DNA of 39,925 nt from Lentisphaerota bacterium (GTDB lineage Bacteria; Verrucomicrobiota; Kiritimatiellia; CAIQIC01; Lenti-01), in contig JAAZFE010000024.1 of the NCBI GenBank assembly GCA_012511885.1, positions 1 through 39,925 on the forward strand, read 5' to 3'. The notes under the pieces are model-generated. The model saw nothing but the letters and a program-made list of their open reading frames with translations, was not told the origin of the DNA and ran no database searches. Made by a program: the position numbers and the translations under genes. This document shows, piece after piece, positions 30,425 through 37,260 of this stretch; the stretch's first letter is position 1; the number at the start of each line of letters is the position of its first letter.

Positions 30425-31375
30425 CTATTCACTCGCCAGTTCCGGCATGTCGGCGTACACCCCGAGGCAGAGTCCCTGGGCCAGGACTTGCGTGGCGACA
30501 TCCTCCCAGATCTCACGCGCCTCGGTCAGATTCGCCACGATGTTCATCCGCTGCCCCTGGGTCAGGTTGTCCGTGATGATTCCCGGTCGGCGGATCACCG
30601 GCCGGGCAAAACCCTTCCCGGCCCCCTCCCCCGCCGGCAGACACGGGAAAAAGCTGAACATTCCCTCCACGGGCTCCTCCGGCGTTGCTCCGCGATACAG
30701 CCGCAGAACCCCGCGGGCCTCCCCGTGAAGAATCCTGGCCTCATCCACGATTGGTTCCACCGCCGCGTGGAAATACTCCGCCGGGACCATCCCCTCCAGC
30801 GCCTCGCGGGGGGCCTCGAGACGCCAGCGGACGGAGTCGCCCACCACAAATATCGTGTCCACAATGAAGCGATTGCGCCCCTTGCCCGAGCCGAAAAGAA
30901 TCACTGAACCATCCTGCAGTCGCTGCATCGCGGTTGGGCCGCGGCGGTTGTTCTGTTTGCAGATGCTGTAGAAAAACCGGCCGCCAAATACAAACGGGTC
31001 CGTATTCATTAGCGGCACCCCGCGCGGTTTGAAGCGGAAGGGCTCGAGAGCAAAGAGATGGTTCGGCCCGTCCGGCATCGTCGGCTCATATGTCTTCACC
31101 AGCCTGGTGGGCGGTTCATATTCACACCAGAAAACGAGATCGTCCTCGCGCGGTTCCGCCCCGAGGCCGGTCAAATAACGGCCTCTTTGCAATAGAAACT
31201 TGCGCTGATGCGGCCCCAGGTTCCAGGAACGGCCCTCCGCCGAGTCCGGCCGATGCTCACCGCCCGGATGAATAAACTGGATCACGCGCAACTGATCCTC
31301 TCCCCGTGCAGTCAGCCCGCCCCCCAGCAGCATCAGCCCCGCCACCACCATTCCAAGCCAAGTGTGTTGTCTCAT
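30425..31375 (-). CDS. Secreted protein of unknown function
   Basis: A 316-residue exported protein. The signal peptide is LGMVVAGLMLLGGGLTARGE; the mature chain begins DQLRVIQFIHPGGEHRPD. Other notable stretches are LVFWCEYEPPTRLV, LMNTDPFVFGGRFFYSICKQ, SVILFGSGKGRNRFIVDTIF and MFSFFPCLPAGEG. No family is recognised. There is no transmembrane helix after the signal and no lipobox. AGGATGAAGAA before the ATG is a reasonable Shine-Dalgarno, and a TTTTCCAC/GTGGAAAA palindrome lies about 40 bp upstream. The gene is isolated on the minus strand between the repeat region and the divergent pirin gene. Confidence 0.65.
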   Translation of the reverse strand: MRQHTWLGMVVAGLMLLGGGLTARGEDQLRVIQFIHPGGEHRPDSAEGRSWNLGPHQRKFLLQRGRYLTGLGAEPREDDLVFWCEYEPPTRLVKTYEPTMPDGPNHLFALEPFRFKPRGVPLMNTDPFVFGGRFFYSICKQNNRRGPTAMQRLQDGSVILFGSGKGRNRFIVDTIFVVGDSVRWRLEAPREALEGMVPAEYFHAAVEPIVDEARILHGEARGVLRLYRGATPEEPVEGMFSFFPCLPAGEGAGKGFARPVIRRPGIITDNLTQGQRMNIVANLTEAREIWEDVATQVLAQGLCLGVYADMPELASE

Positions 31376-31398
31376 TTCTTCATCCTATCGGGTTTCCA

Positions 31399-31432
31399 TG
31401 GCGTGGAAAACTTTTTTCCACGGTGTGGAAAA
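31399..31432. promoter_or_regulatory. TTTTCCAC/GTGGAAAA palindrome upstream of the secreted-protein gene
   Basis: TTTTCCAC (31414-31421) and GTGGAAAA (31425-31432) are perfect inverted arms with a 3-bp centre. A further half site, GCGTGGAAAAC, lies 4 bp to the left (31401-31411). The position, 39 bp before the start of the minus-strand gene, suits an operator, but a dispersed repeat is also possible because a relative occurs at 2421-2446. Confidence 0.45.
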
Positions 31433-31486
31433 TGCACGAGCCACGTCTCCGCCTCCGCTGGCCGCCAAGTTATTCGGTGCGCTCGG

Positions 31487-31514
31487 TTGCGCATTGCCTC
31501 TTCCGGGTTATAGT
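31487..31514 (+). promoter_or_regulatory. Candidate sigma-70 promoter for the pirin gene
   Basis: TTGCGC (31487-31492), 16-bp spacer, TATAGT (31509-31514). The predicted transcription start would be only about 9 nt before the ATG at 31530. A matching layout occurs at 33346-33374. Confidence 0.5.
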
Positions 31515-31529
31515 GGGCAGACACCCATC

Positions 31530-32381
31530 ATGAAAACCATCCGCCCCATTCAACGAATTGTGACCGGCACCCATCAAACCGATGGCGCCGGCGTCAAACT
31601 GGTCCGGGTCATTGGACGCAGCGATGTCGAAGACTTCGACCCCTTTCTCATGCTGGACGCGTTCGATTCGCGTGATCCCGATGACTATATCCGGGGTTTC
31701 CCCTGGCACCCCCACCGGGGCATCGAAACCGTGACCTATCTGGTGGCCGGTGAAATCGAGCACGGTGACAGCCTGGGCAATCGCGGCGTCATTCGCGATG
31801 GCGGTTGCCAGTGGATGACCGCCGGGCGCGGCATTATTCATCAGGAAATGCCTCAGGCGGCTCCCCGCATGCTGGGGCTCCAGGTGTGGATCAACCTGCC
31901 CCGCAAAGACAAAATGACCGAGCCGCAATATCGCGATCTCTCCGGCGATCTGATCCCGCGCGTGTCCGAAGAAGGTCGTCGCGTCGGCGTTATTTGCGGG
32001 TCGTACGGCGTCACGGCCGGCCCCACGCAAGGCGACTATGTCAAGGCCACCATGCTGGATGTGGAACTCGATCCCGGCGCGACCTTTACCCTGCCCACCC
32101 CCGCCGACCCAACCCTGTTCATCTATATTCTGGCCGGCTCGGGCCAATTCGGCCCGGACGGGGAAACCCACGCCAGCCATCGCGCGCTTCTGTTCGGTCC
32201 CGGCGACACCTTTCAAGCCACCGCCGGCGAGAACGGCCTGCAGTTTGTGCTGTTTGCCGGCCATCCTTTGCGTGAACCCGTCGCTTGGGGCGGCCCCATC
32301 GTTATGAATACCCGCGAGGAACTGCGCCAGGCCTTTGCCGAAATCGAAAACGGCACCTTTATCGCCGCACCCCAAACTTAG
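31530..32381 (+). CDS. Pirin family protein
   Basis: A 283-residue bicupin of the pirin family. The four iron ligands of pirins are in place: His60 and His62 in WHPHRGIET, His104 and Glu106 in IIHQEM, with the same spacing as in human pirin. The N-terminal cupin is followed by a pirin C-terminal domain (IYILAGSGQFGPDG, LFGPGDTFQ, FAGHPLREPVAWGGP). Some bacterial pirins degrade quercetin or influence pyruvate metabolism; the role here is open. The start at 31530 excludes an upstream extension that covers the promoter. Confidence 0.9.
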   Translation: MKTIRPIQRIVTGTHQTDGAGVKLVRVIGRSDVEDFDPFLMLDAFDSRDPDDYIRGFPWHPHRGIETVTYLVAGEIEHGDSLGNRGVIRDGGCQWMTAGRGIIHQEMPQAAPRMLGLQVWINLPRKDKMTEPQYRDLSGDLIPRVSEEGRRVGVICGSYGVTAGPTQGDYVKATMLDVELDPGATFTLPTPADPTLFIYILAGSGQFGPDGETHASHRALLFGPGDTFQATAGENGLQFVLFAGHPLREPVAWGGPIVMNTREELRQAFAEIENGTFIAAPQT

Positions 32382-32478
32382 TCGGACTGCATCCCGCCGT
32401 CGCGGAGCAATCCGGCGCGACAGCCATTTGCCTGCGGCGGGACCGCGTGATACCGTTCCACTCAGGACCGGAGTTGCC

Positions 32479-33324
32479 ATGATCATCGCCAGTTGCCGCC
32501 ACAGCTTCAGCTCGACGCGCAAACTTGCCAAGAAGGTGTCGTTCCGCGAGTACGCCGATGCGGCCGATGGAACCAATTACAAGCCCCTGACACTCGACGA
32601 AGTGTCCACCGCAATCACCGGACGCCGGGTTTGCTTGCTGATCCATGGCTTCAACACCACCTTGAAGTCCGTGCTGCGGGCCTATGCCGAGCTGCAAGAA
32701 GGCGTGCGGCAGGCCGGGCTGCTGAATTCCAACGGCTATGAACTCGTGATGGGCTTGGCCTGGCCCGGCTGGGATTCCGCGCCCGGTTATCTGCCAGCGC
32801 GCGGTTCGGCCAATCGCGCGGGACTGCTGCTCCGCAAGCTGCTCCAGCAACTCCAGCCGGCGGCCGCCGCGATTGACGTGCAAACCCATTCCCTGGGCGC
32901 CCGTGTCGCGCTGTCCGCCCTTCGAGCGGCCAAGACCGAACTTGTCTGCAATCTGTTGCTGTCCGCCCCGGCAGTGGACCGCGGTATTCTCGCGAAGGGA
33001 CGCATGTTTCATAACTCCCTGAAAGCCTGTCAGCGTTGCCTGGTCTATTACTCCCGGCGCGACAAGGTGTTCCGGCACAGCTTCCCGCTCGGCGATCTGG
33101 CCGATGGCATCCAACAGGCGCTCGGGCTGGCCGGTCCTCAAAATCCCAAGGCTGTTTTGCGTCAGCACCCCAATCTGTATCTGGTGGATGCCTCGACGGT
33201 CATCTCCGATCACAGCGGCTATCGCCATTCCGCGTCCTACTTCGCCCATTGGCGTCGTGTTCTGGACGGCGCTCCGCTCCCCCGTCAGGACAGCCTCGTG
33301 CGCGAGATGCCGGGCGGTGGCTGA
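32479..33324 (+). CDS. DUF900-type alpha/beta hydrolase
   Basis: A 281-residue alpha/beta hydrolase resembling DUF900 (PF05990). The oxyanion region is VCLLIHGFNTTLKSVLRAYA, the nucleophile elbow is QTHSLGARVAL with Ser138, and a candidate catalytic His lies in DHSGYRHSASYF near the end. The family typically uses THS(M/L)G rather than GxSxG. There is no signal peptide. The substrate is unknown. It begins 97 nt after pirin, and a GGA-containing stretch precedes the ATG. Confidence 0.75.
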   Translation: MIIASCRHSFSSTRKLAKKVSFREYADAADGTNYKPLTLDEVSTAITGRRVCLLIHGFNTTLKSVLRAYAELQEGVRQAGLLNSNGYELVMGLAWPGWDSAPGYLPARGSANRAGLLLRKLLQQLQPAAAAIDVQTHSLGARVALSALRAAKTELVCNLLLSAPAVDRGILAKGRMFHNSLKACQRCLVYYSRRDKVFRHSFPLGDLADGIQQALGLAGPQNPKAVLRQHPNLYLVDASTVISDHSGYRHSASYFAHWRRVLDGAPLPRQDSLVREMPGGG

Positions 33325-33345
33325 CCGGTGACATCGGTTGCAAGC

Positions 33346-33374
33346 TTGGCAGGCGGGCTCCCAGCTCCTATAGT
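33346..33374 (+). promoter_or_regulatory. Candidate sigma-70 promoter for the GGQ-protein gene
   Basis: TTGGCA (33346-33351), 17-bp spacer, TATAGT (33369-33374), with predicted transcription start about 9 nt before the ATG at 33390. The -10 and following TGG are identical to those before the pirin gene. Confidence 0.55.
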
Positions 33375-33389
33375 GGCGTCACCGATCCC

Positions 33390-33812
33390 ATGAGCCGTTT
33401 TCCCGTCAGCGTTGAAAAAGAAAACCAGTTGCTTGAACGCATGAAGACGTTGGGCATCGAGGAGGCCGACCTCAAGGAAACCTTCATCCGTGGCGGCGGG
33501 CCCGGCGGGCAGAAGATCAACAAAACCGCCTCGACCGTTTGTTTGCGTCATGAGCCGTCCGGCATCGAGGTGCGCTGCTCCCGGGAACGCTCGCAAGCCA
33601 TGAACCGGTTTTTTGCCCGCCGCGAGCTATGTGACCAACTGGCGGCCCGGATCCATGGCGAAAAATCGAAGCGGCAGCAGGAACGCGAAAAAATCCGCCG
33701 CCAAAAACGCCGGCGCTCACGGAAGCAAAAAGCCGTCATGCTCGACGACAAGCGCAAGCAAGGCGCGAAGAAAGTATTGCGCCGCCGCCCAGAGCCGGAC
33801 CTCGACGATTGA
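33390..33812 (+). CDS. GGQ-domain release-factor-like protein (ribosome rescue type)
   Basis: A 140-residue protein made almost only of the catalytic domain of class I release factors. GGPGGQKINKT carries the peptidyl-tRNA hydrolysing GGQ motif (residues 39-41). The stop-codon recognition domains are absent, and the tail is very basic (KRQQEREKIRRQKRRRSRKQ). This layout matches ArfB/C12orf65-type factors that free stalled ribosomes, with the basic tail expected to enter the mRNA channel. It lies after the DUF900 hydrolase gene, apparently with its own promoter and a very short leader. Confidence 0.85.
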   Translation: MSRFPVSVEKENQLLERMKTLGIEEADLKETFIRGGGPGGQKINKTASTVCLRHEPSGIEVRCSRERSQAMNRFFARRELCDQLAARIHGEKSKRQQEREKIRRQKRRRSRKQKAVMLDDKRKQGAKKVLRRRPEPDLDD

Positions 33813-33876
33813 ACGATCCGGCTTGGGTTTCCCCTCCCCCCGCTGTCTTTTCCCGCGTCGCGTTTCCGCGTCGCGG

Positions 33877-35160
33877 CTAATCAACACGGGTAATCTTCGC
33901 CCCCAGCGCGCGCAGGCGCGGCGCCAGCCGCTCATAGCCGCGGTCAATCATCTCGGCCTGCTCGATGATGGTCTGCCCCTTGGCGCACAGGGCGGCAATG
34001 ACCAGCGCCATGCCCGCGCGGATGTCCGGGCTGGTGATGTGCTGAGCGCGCAACTTGGCGGGACCACTGACCAGCACCCGGTGCGGATCGCACTGCACCA
34101 GCGTGGCGCCCATTTCCAGCAGACGATCCACAAAGTACATCCGGCTCTCGAACAGCTTTTCGAAAAAGAGAATCTCGCCCTTCGTTTGCGTGGCCAGCAC
34201 CAGCGCCACGCTGAGCAAGTCGGAGGGGATGGCCGGCCAGATGCCGTCCTCCATCTTGGGAATGCTGTCACCAAAATCCTTGCGCACGGCCAGGGTCTGC
34301 CGGGCCGGCAGACGCAGAACCCCGTCATCCACCTGCCAGGTCACCCCCAGCCGCTCGAACACCCGCTGCATCACCCGCAGCGTGGTCGTGTCCGGCAGAT
34401 CGCGCACTTGCAACGCGCCGCCGGTGGCGGCGGCCGCCGCCAGAAAACTGCCGATCTCGATATAGTCGGGCCCTACCCGGTGCCGGGCGCCGCCGAGCGA
34501 TGCCACGCCCTCAACCTCGATGCGGTTGGTGCCCAGACCGCTGATGCGCGCGCCCATGGCCTGCAGCAAGCGCCCCAAATCCTGCACGTGCGGTTCGCAG
34601 GCCGCGTTCATGATCACTGTGCGCCCTGGCGCCAGCGTCGCGGCCATCATGATGTTTTCCGTGGCGGTCACGCTGGCCTCATCCAAAAGCAGATCCGCTC
34701 CCCGGAAGGCCCGCGTTCGCCGCAGATGAAACGCGCCGCTCTTCCAAGTCATGGGCAGGCCCAGTCCCCCCAAGCCTTCGAAGTGGGTGTCCAGCCGCCG
34801 CCGCCCGATCACATCCCCGCCCGGCGGATAGAGCACCGCCGAGCCATGCCGCGCCGCCAGCGGACCCGCCAGCAGAATCGAGCTGCGCACCCGGCCGCAC
34901 AACACCGGATCCAGCGACGTGCCGCGCAGTCCCTTGGCGCAGAGCGTCACCACCGCGCCCCGTTGCCGCACCGAGACGCCCAACTGACTCAGTAGCCCAA
35001 GCATATTCTCGACATCGAGAATGCGCGGCACATTTTCAAGAACAACCGGCTCATCGGTCAGTATGCAGGCCGCCAGCATGGGCAGCACCGCGTTCTTGTT
35101 GCCCTTGGGCGTGAACTTGCCCTGGATGCGGCGTCCGCCTTGGATGATCAATCGCGCCAT
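33877..35160 (-). CDS. murA: UDP-N-acetylglucosamine 1-carboxyvinyltransferase with Asp at the active-site Cys
   Basis: A 427-residue MurA, the first committed enzyme of peptidoglycan synthesis (enolpyruvyl transfer from PEP to UDP-GlcNAc). Lys22-Asn23 lie in KGNKNAVLP, the substrate Arg in GRVRSSILLAGPLAAR, the catalytic Asp in WPAIPSDLLS, and the PEP-binding Arg in SPDIRAG. The mobile loop reads PPGGDVIGRR, so Asp116 sits where E. coli MurA has Cys115. Asp at that place keeps activity but gives natural fosfomycin insensitivity in mycobacteria and chlamydiae. Length is normal. It is a single gene transcribed away from the pseudopilin terminator. Confidence 0.9.
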   Translation of the reverse strand: MARLIIQGGRRIQGKFTPKGNKNAVLPMLAACILTDEPVVLENVPRILDVENMLGLLSQLGVSVRQRGAVVTLCAKGLRGTSLDPVLCGRVRSSILLAGPLAARHGSAVLYPPGGDVIGRRRLDTHFEGLGGLGLPMTWKSGAFHLRRTRAFRGADLLLDEASVTATENIMMAATLAPGRTVIMNAACEPHVQDLGRLLQAMGARISGLGTNRIEVEGVASLGGARHRVGPDYIEIGSFLAAAAATGGALQVRDLPDTTTLRVMQRVFERLGVTWQVDDGVLRLPARQTLAVRKDFGDSIPKMEDGIWPAIPSDLLSVALVLATQTKGEILFFEKLFESRMYFVDRLLEMGATLVQCDPHRVLVSGPAKLRAQHITSPDIRAGMALVIAALCAKGQTIIEQAEMIDRGYERLAPRLRALGAKITRVD

Positions 35161-35267
35161 CTGTGGTCCTGTCTTATCTCTTTTCCAACCCGTCGCCCAT
35201 GGCTGCCGTCAGTCAGCCGCCCAAACCCGCGGCCGCCATGCCCTGCGAACAAGCCTCCCCACCCTAT

Positions 35268-35298
35268 AAAAAAACCGGGAATTAGACAATTCCCGGTT
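35268..35298 (-). terminator. Rho-independent terminator after the pseudopilin gene
   Basis: On the minus strand, AACCGGGAATT and AATTCCCGGTT form an 11-bp perfect stem with a 4-nt loop, followed by a run of seven T residues (complement of 35268-35274). It lies 26 bp after the pseudopilin stop. Confidence 0.9.
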
Positions 35299-35323
35299 GC
35301 AACCACACCAGATGGGTTGACGA

Positions 35324-35965
35324 TTATTGTTGGGGGGTATCCACCGGCTTGGCGTCCCCGGTGGAATCGCCCGCGGGGTTGAAGTTGTCGGCCTTGAGCT
35401 GTTTGCCCCGCAGGGAGAAAGCCGAGCCACCCTTCAGCACCACCACCAGGCCATCGGAACCAAACGGCTGGCCCTTCAGGTCGGTCTCATCAATCATGCT
35501 GCCCTTCGAGGGGAAACTGCCATTCAGGGAGAAGTTCTTCGTGTAGATGAACGGAATCCCTTCCGGGGCGTCATCCAGGTTCAGCACCAGGCTCCAGGCG
35601 TTGTTCTTGTTATCGAAATCGTTTGCGTCGGTGGACTTGGCGCCTTCGATACCGCGTGCCGCGAAGAAGTCATAGGTCACCGCCATCACCTTGCTGGTGA
35701 CGAGATGCTTGAAGTACTTCGTGGCGTCATTGTAGTCGTCGTCTTCGGTCGGCCAGGCGGAATAGCCGCCGCCCAAAACCACATCTTCCATCTGGCCCGC
35801 AAAGGCCGACTTGTAGATGTTGGAACCGTTGGAAACGGTCTGGGTCAGGGCCGCGCTCACCAAGGCGCGATTCACCGCCGGAACCAGAATGGCGGCCAGC
35901 ATCGCGATGATGGCAATCACCACCAGCAGCTCGATCAAGGTAAAGCCAAAGTTTCTCTGCTTCAT
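35324..35965 (-). CDS. Type II secretion/type IV pilus-like pseudopilin
   Basis: A 213-residue prepilin-like protein. MKQRNFG^FTLIELLVVIAI has the basic leader, the prepilin peptidase site after Gly7, Phe+1 and Glu+5, followed by the long hydrophobic helix that packs into a pilus or pseudopilus. The globular part is hydrophilic and not assigned to a specific minor pilin; it contains GIPFIYTKNFSLNGSFP and GLVVVLKGGSAFSLRGK. Many PVC-group genomes carry large families of such proteins. GGGAG lies 8 nt before the ATG, and a strong terminator follows, so it is a single-gene unit. Confidence 0.9.
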   Translation of the reverse strand: MKQRNFGFTLIELLVVIAIIAMLAAILVPAVNRALVSAALTQTVSNGSNIYKSAFAGQMEDVVLGGGYSAWPTEDDDYNDATKYFKHLVTSKVMAVTYDFFAARGIEGAKSTDANDFDNKNNAWSLVLNLDDAPEGIPFIYTKNFSLNGSFPSKGSMIDETDLKGQPFGSDGLVVVLKGGSAFSLRGKQLKADNFNPAGDSTGDAKPVDTPQQ

Positions 35966-36106
35966 TGAGTATCTCCCACTGCTTCTTTTATTTTGTCCTG
36001 CATCATACCGATTTGAAAATATTCGTCAACCTAATACAAACAATCTTTAGCAGCCGGTTTTGCGCACCTGGCACTTGGCCACTCCCACGGCGATTTTTTA
36101 GATCTT

Positions 36107-36619
36107 TCAGGCGGGACACGCCGCAGCCCATTCCGGAAAGCATTGATGCATGAACAGGGCCACCATGATGCCCAGCACCAGGCCGATCAGGACCTCCAGC
36201 CGGGTGTGCCCGAGAAACTCCACCAGCTTCTCCGGAGAGAATTTGTGATTGCGATAAAACTCTTCGGCCATCTGGTTGAGCAGCCGTGCCTGCACCCCCG
36301 CCGCGCGCCGCACGCTCTGCGCGTCGATCATGATCAGCATCAGCAGTCCCGTTGCCACCGCGAACACGGGCGACCCGAACCCCGAACGCAACCCCACCGA
36401 CGCGGCGCAGGCCGCCGCCGAAGACGTATGCGAGCTGGGCATGCCCCCCAGACGGAACAGAAACCCATAGTCGAACTTGCGTTCTTGCGCGATGAACAAC
36501 AACAGCTTGATCACCTGGGCCGCCAGCCAGCTCACCACCGCCGCCACCAGCGAAATGTTTTGGAAGATATCGCGAAACACAAGAACCGGAACTCTAGGCA
36601 AATCTTCCTCGTGAGGCAA
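36107..36619 (-). CDS. Divergent PAP2 family membrane protein (DUF212)
   Basis: A 170-residue membrane protein of the divergent PAP2 (DUF212, PF02681) family. Signatures: RLGGMPSSHTSSAAA, MIDAQSVRRAAGVQARLLNQM and GHTRLEVLIGLVLGI. About four transmembrane segments are present. The family is related to acid phosphatases that act on lipid phosphates; a role in polyprenyl-pyrophosphate recycling is possible but not shown. Length is normal. It is divergent from the AbiEi-like gene across an 80-bp gap. Confidence 0.9.
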   Translation of the reverse strand: MPHEEDLPRVPVLVFRDIFQNISLVAAVVSWLAAQVIKLLLFIAQERKFDYGFLFRLGGMPSSHTSSAAACAASVGLRSGFGSPVFAVATGLLMLIMIDAQSVRRAAGVQARLLNQMAEEFYRNHKFSPEKLVEFLGHTRLEVLIGLVLGIMVALFMHQCFPEWAAACPA

Positions 36620-36699
36620 TCTTGTTTTCTCTTGTTATCGGCCGCCACTCATGGTTGTCTGCGAGCGTACCGGGTTGCACCCCTCACCAAGGAGTCATC

Positions 36700-37260
36700 A
36701 TGGGCACTTCTTCCATAGAATTGGCTGAAAAGTTGCGCGCCTATGCCAAGCGCCAGCATCACTGTTTTACCGCGGCCCAGGCCGTTGAACTTGGCTATGC
36801 CGACAGCGTCCACCTCTATCACGTCAAGGCCGGCAACTGGATCCGCGTCTATCGGGGCGTGTACCGCCTCGCCAACGAAGCGGAAACCCCTGCCACCCGT
36901 TGCATGGCCGCGCTGCTCTGGAGCCGTGACAAGTCCGGCGTGATTCAGGCCGCCCTTTCCGCGCAAACCGCCCGGGAATTGCGCGACGACACCCTGGCCC
37001 CCGCCGATCCAATCGGTTTGGTGGTCCCAAAATCCTTCCGCCGGTCCGTGAACCCACCAGACGGCCTCAAGATCACCCGCGCCACCGACGAAGAGTTGCG
37101 TGAAACCTCAAATATCATGGGAATGCCGGCTCTTCCCCTACCAGAAACACCGTCAAAAGCGGAGTCTGCCAAGCCGGAGACGCCTCCGGGTTTCAAGGAT
37201 ATCAACGATTACTACGATTGGCTCGATTATCATCGTGTACAACAGTCCAGCAAACGATAA
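36700..37260 (+). CDS. AbiEi-like antitoxin/transcriptional regulator
   Basis: A 186-residue protein whose N-terminus matches the AbiEi antitoxin winged-helix: FTAAQAVELGYADSVHLYHV followed by KAGNWIRVYRGVYRLANE. The middle (AALLWSRDKSGVIQAALSAQ, then DPIGLVVPKS) fits the AbiEi domain after the HTH. The C-terminal ~40 residues are a Pro/Glu-rich linker with NDYYDWLDYHR. AbiEi normally represses and opposes an AbiEii nucleotidyltransferase toxin; no AbiEii gene follows, so this is an orphan antitoxin or a plain regulator. AAGGAG lies 5 nt before the ATG. The end overlaps the start of the protease gene. Confidence 0.78.
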   Translation: MGTSSIELAEKLRAYAKRQHHCFTAAQAVELGYADSVHLYHVKAGNWIRVYRGVYRLANEAETPATRCMAALLWSRDKSGVIQAALSAQTARELRDDTLAPADPIGLVVPKSFRRSVNPPDGLKITRATDEELRETSNIMGMPALPLPETPSKAESAKPETPPGFKDINDYYDWLDYHRVQQSSKR

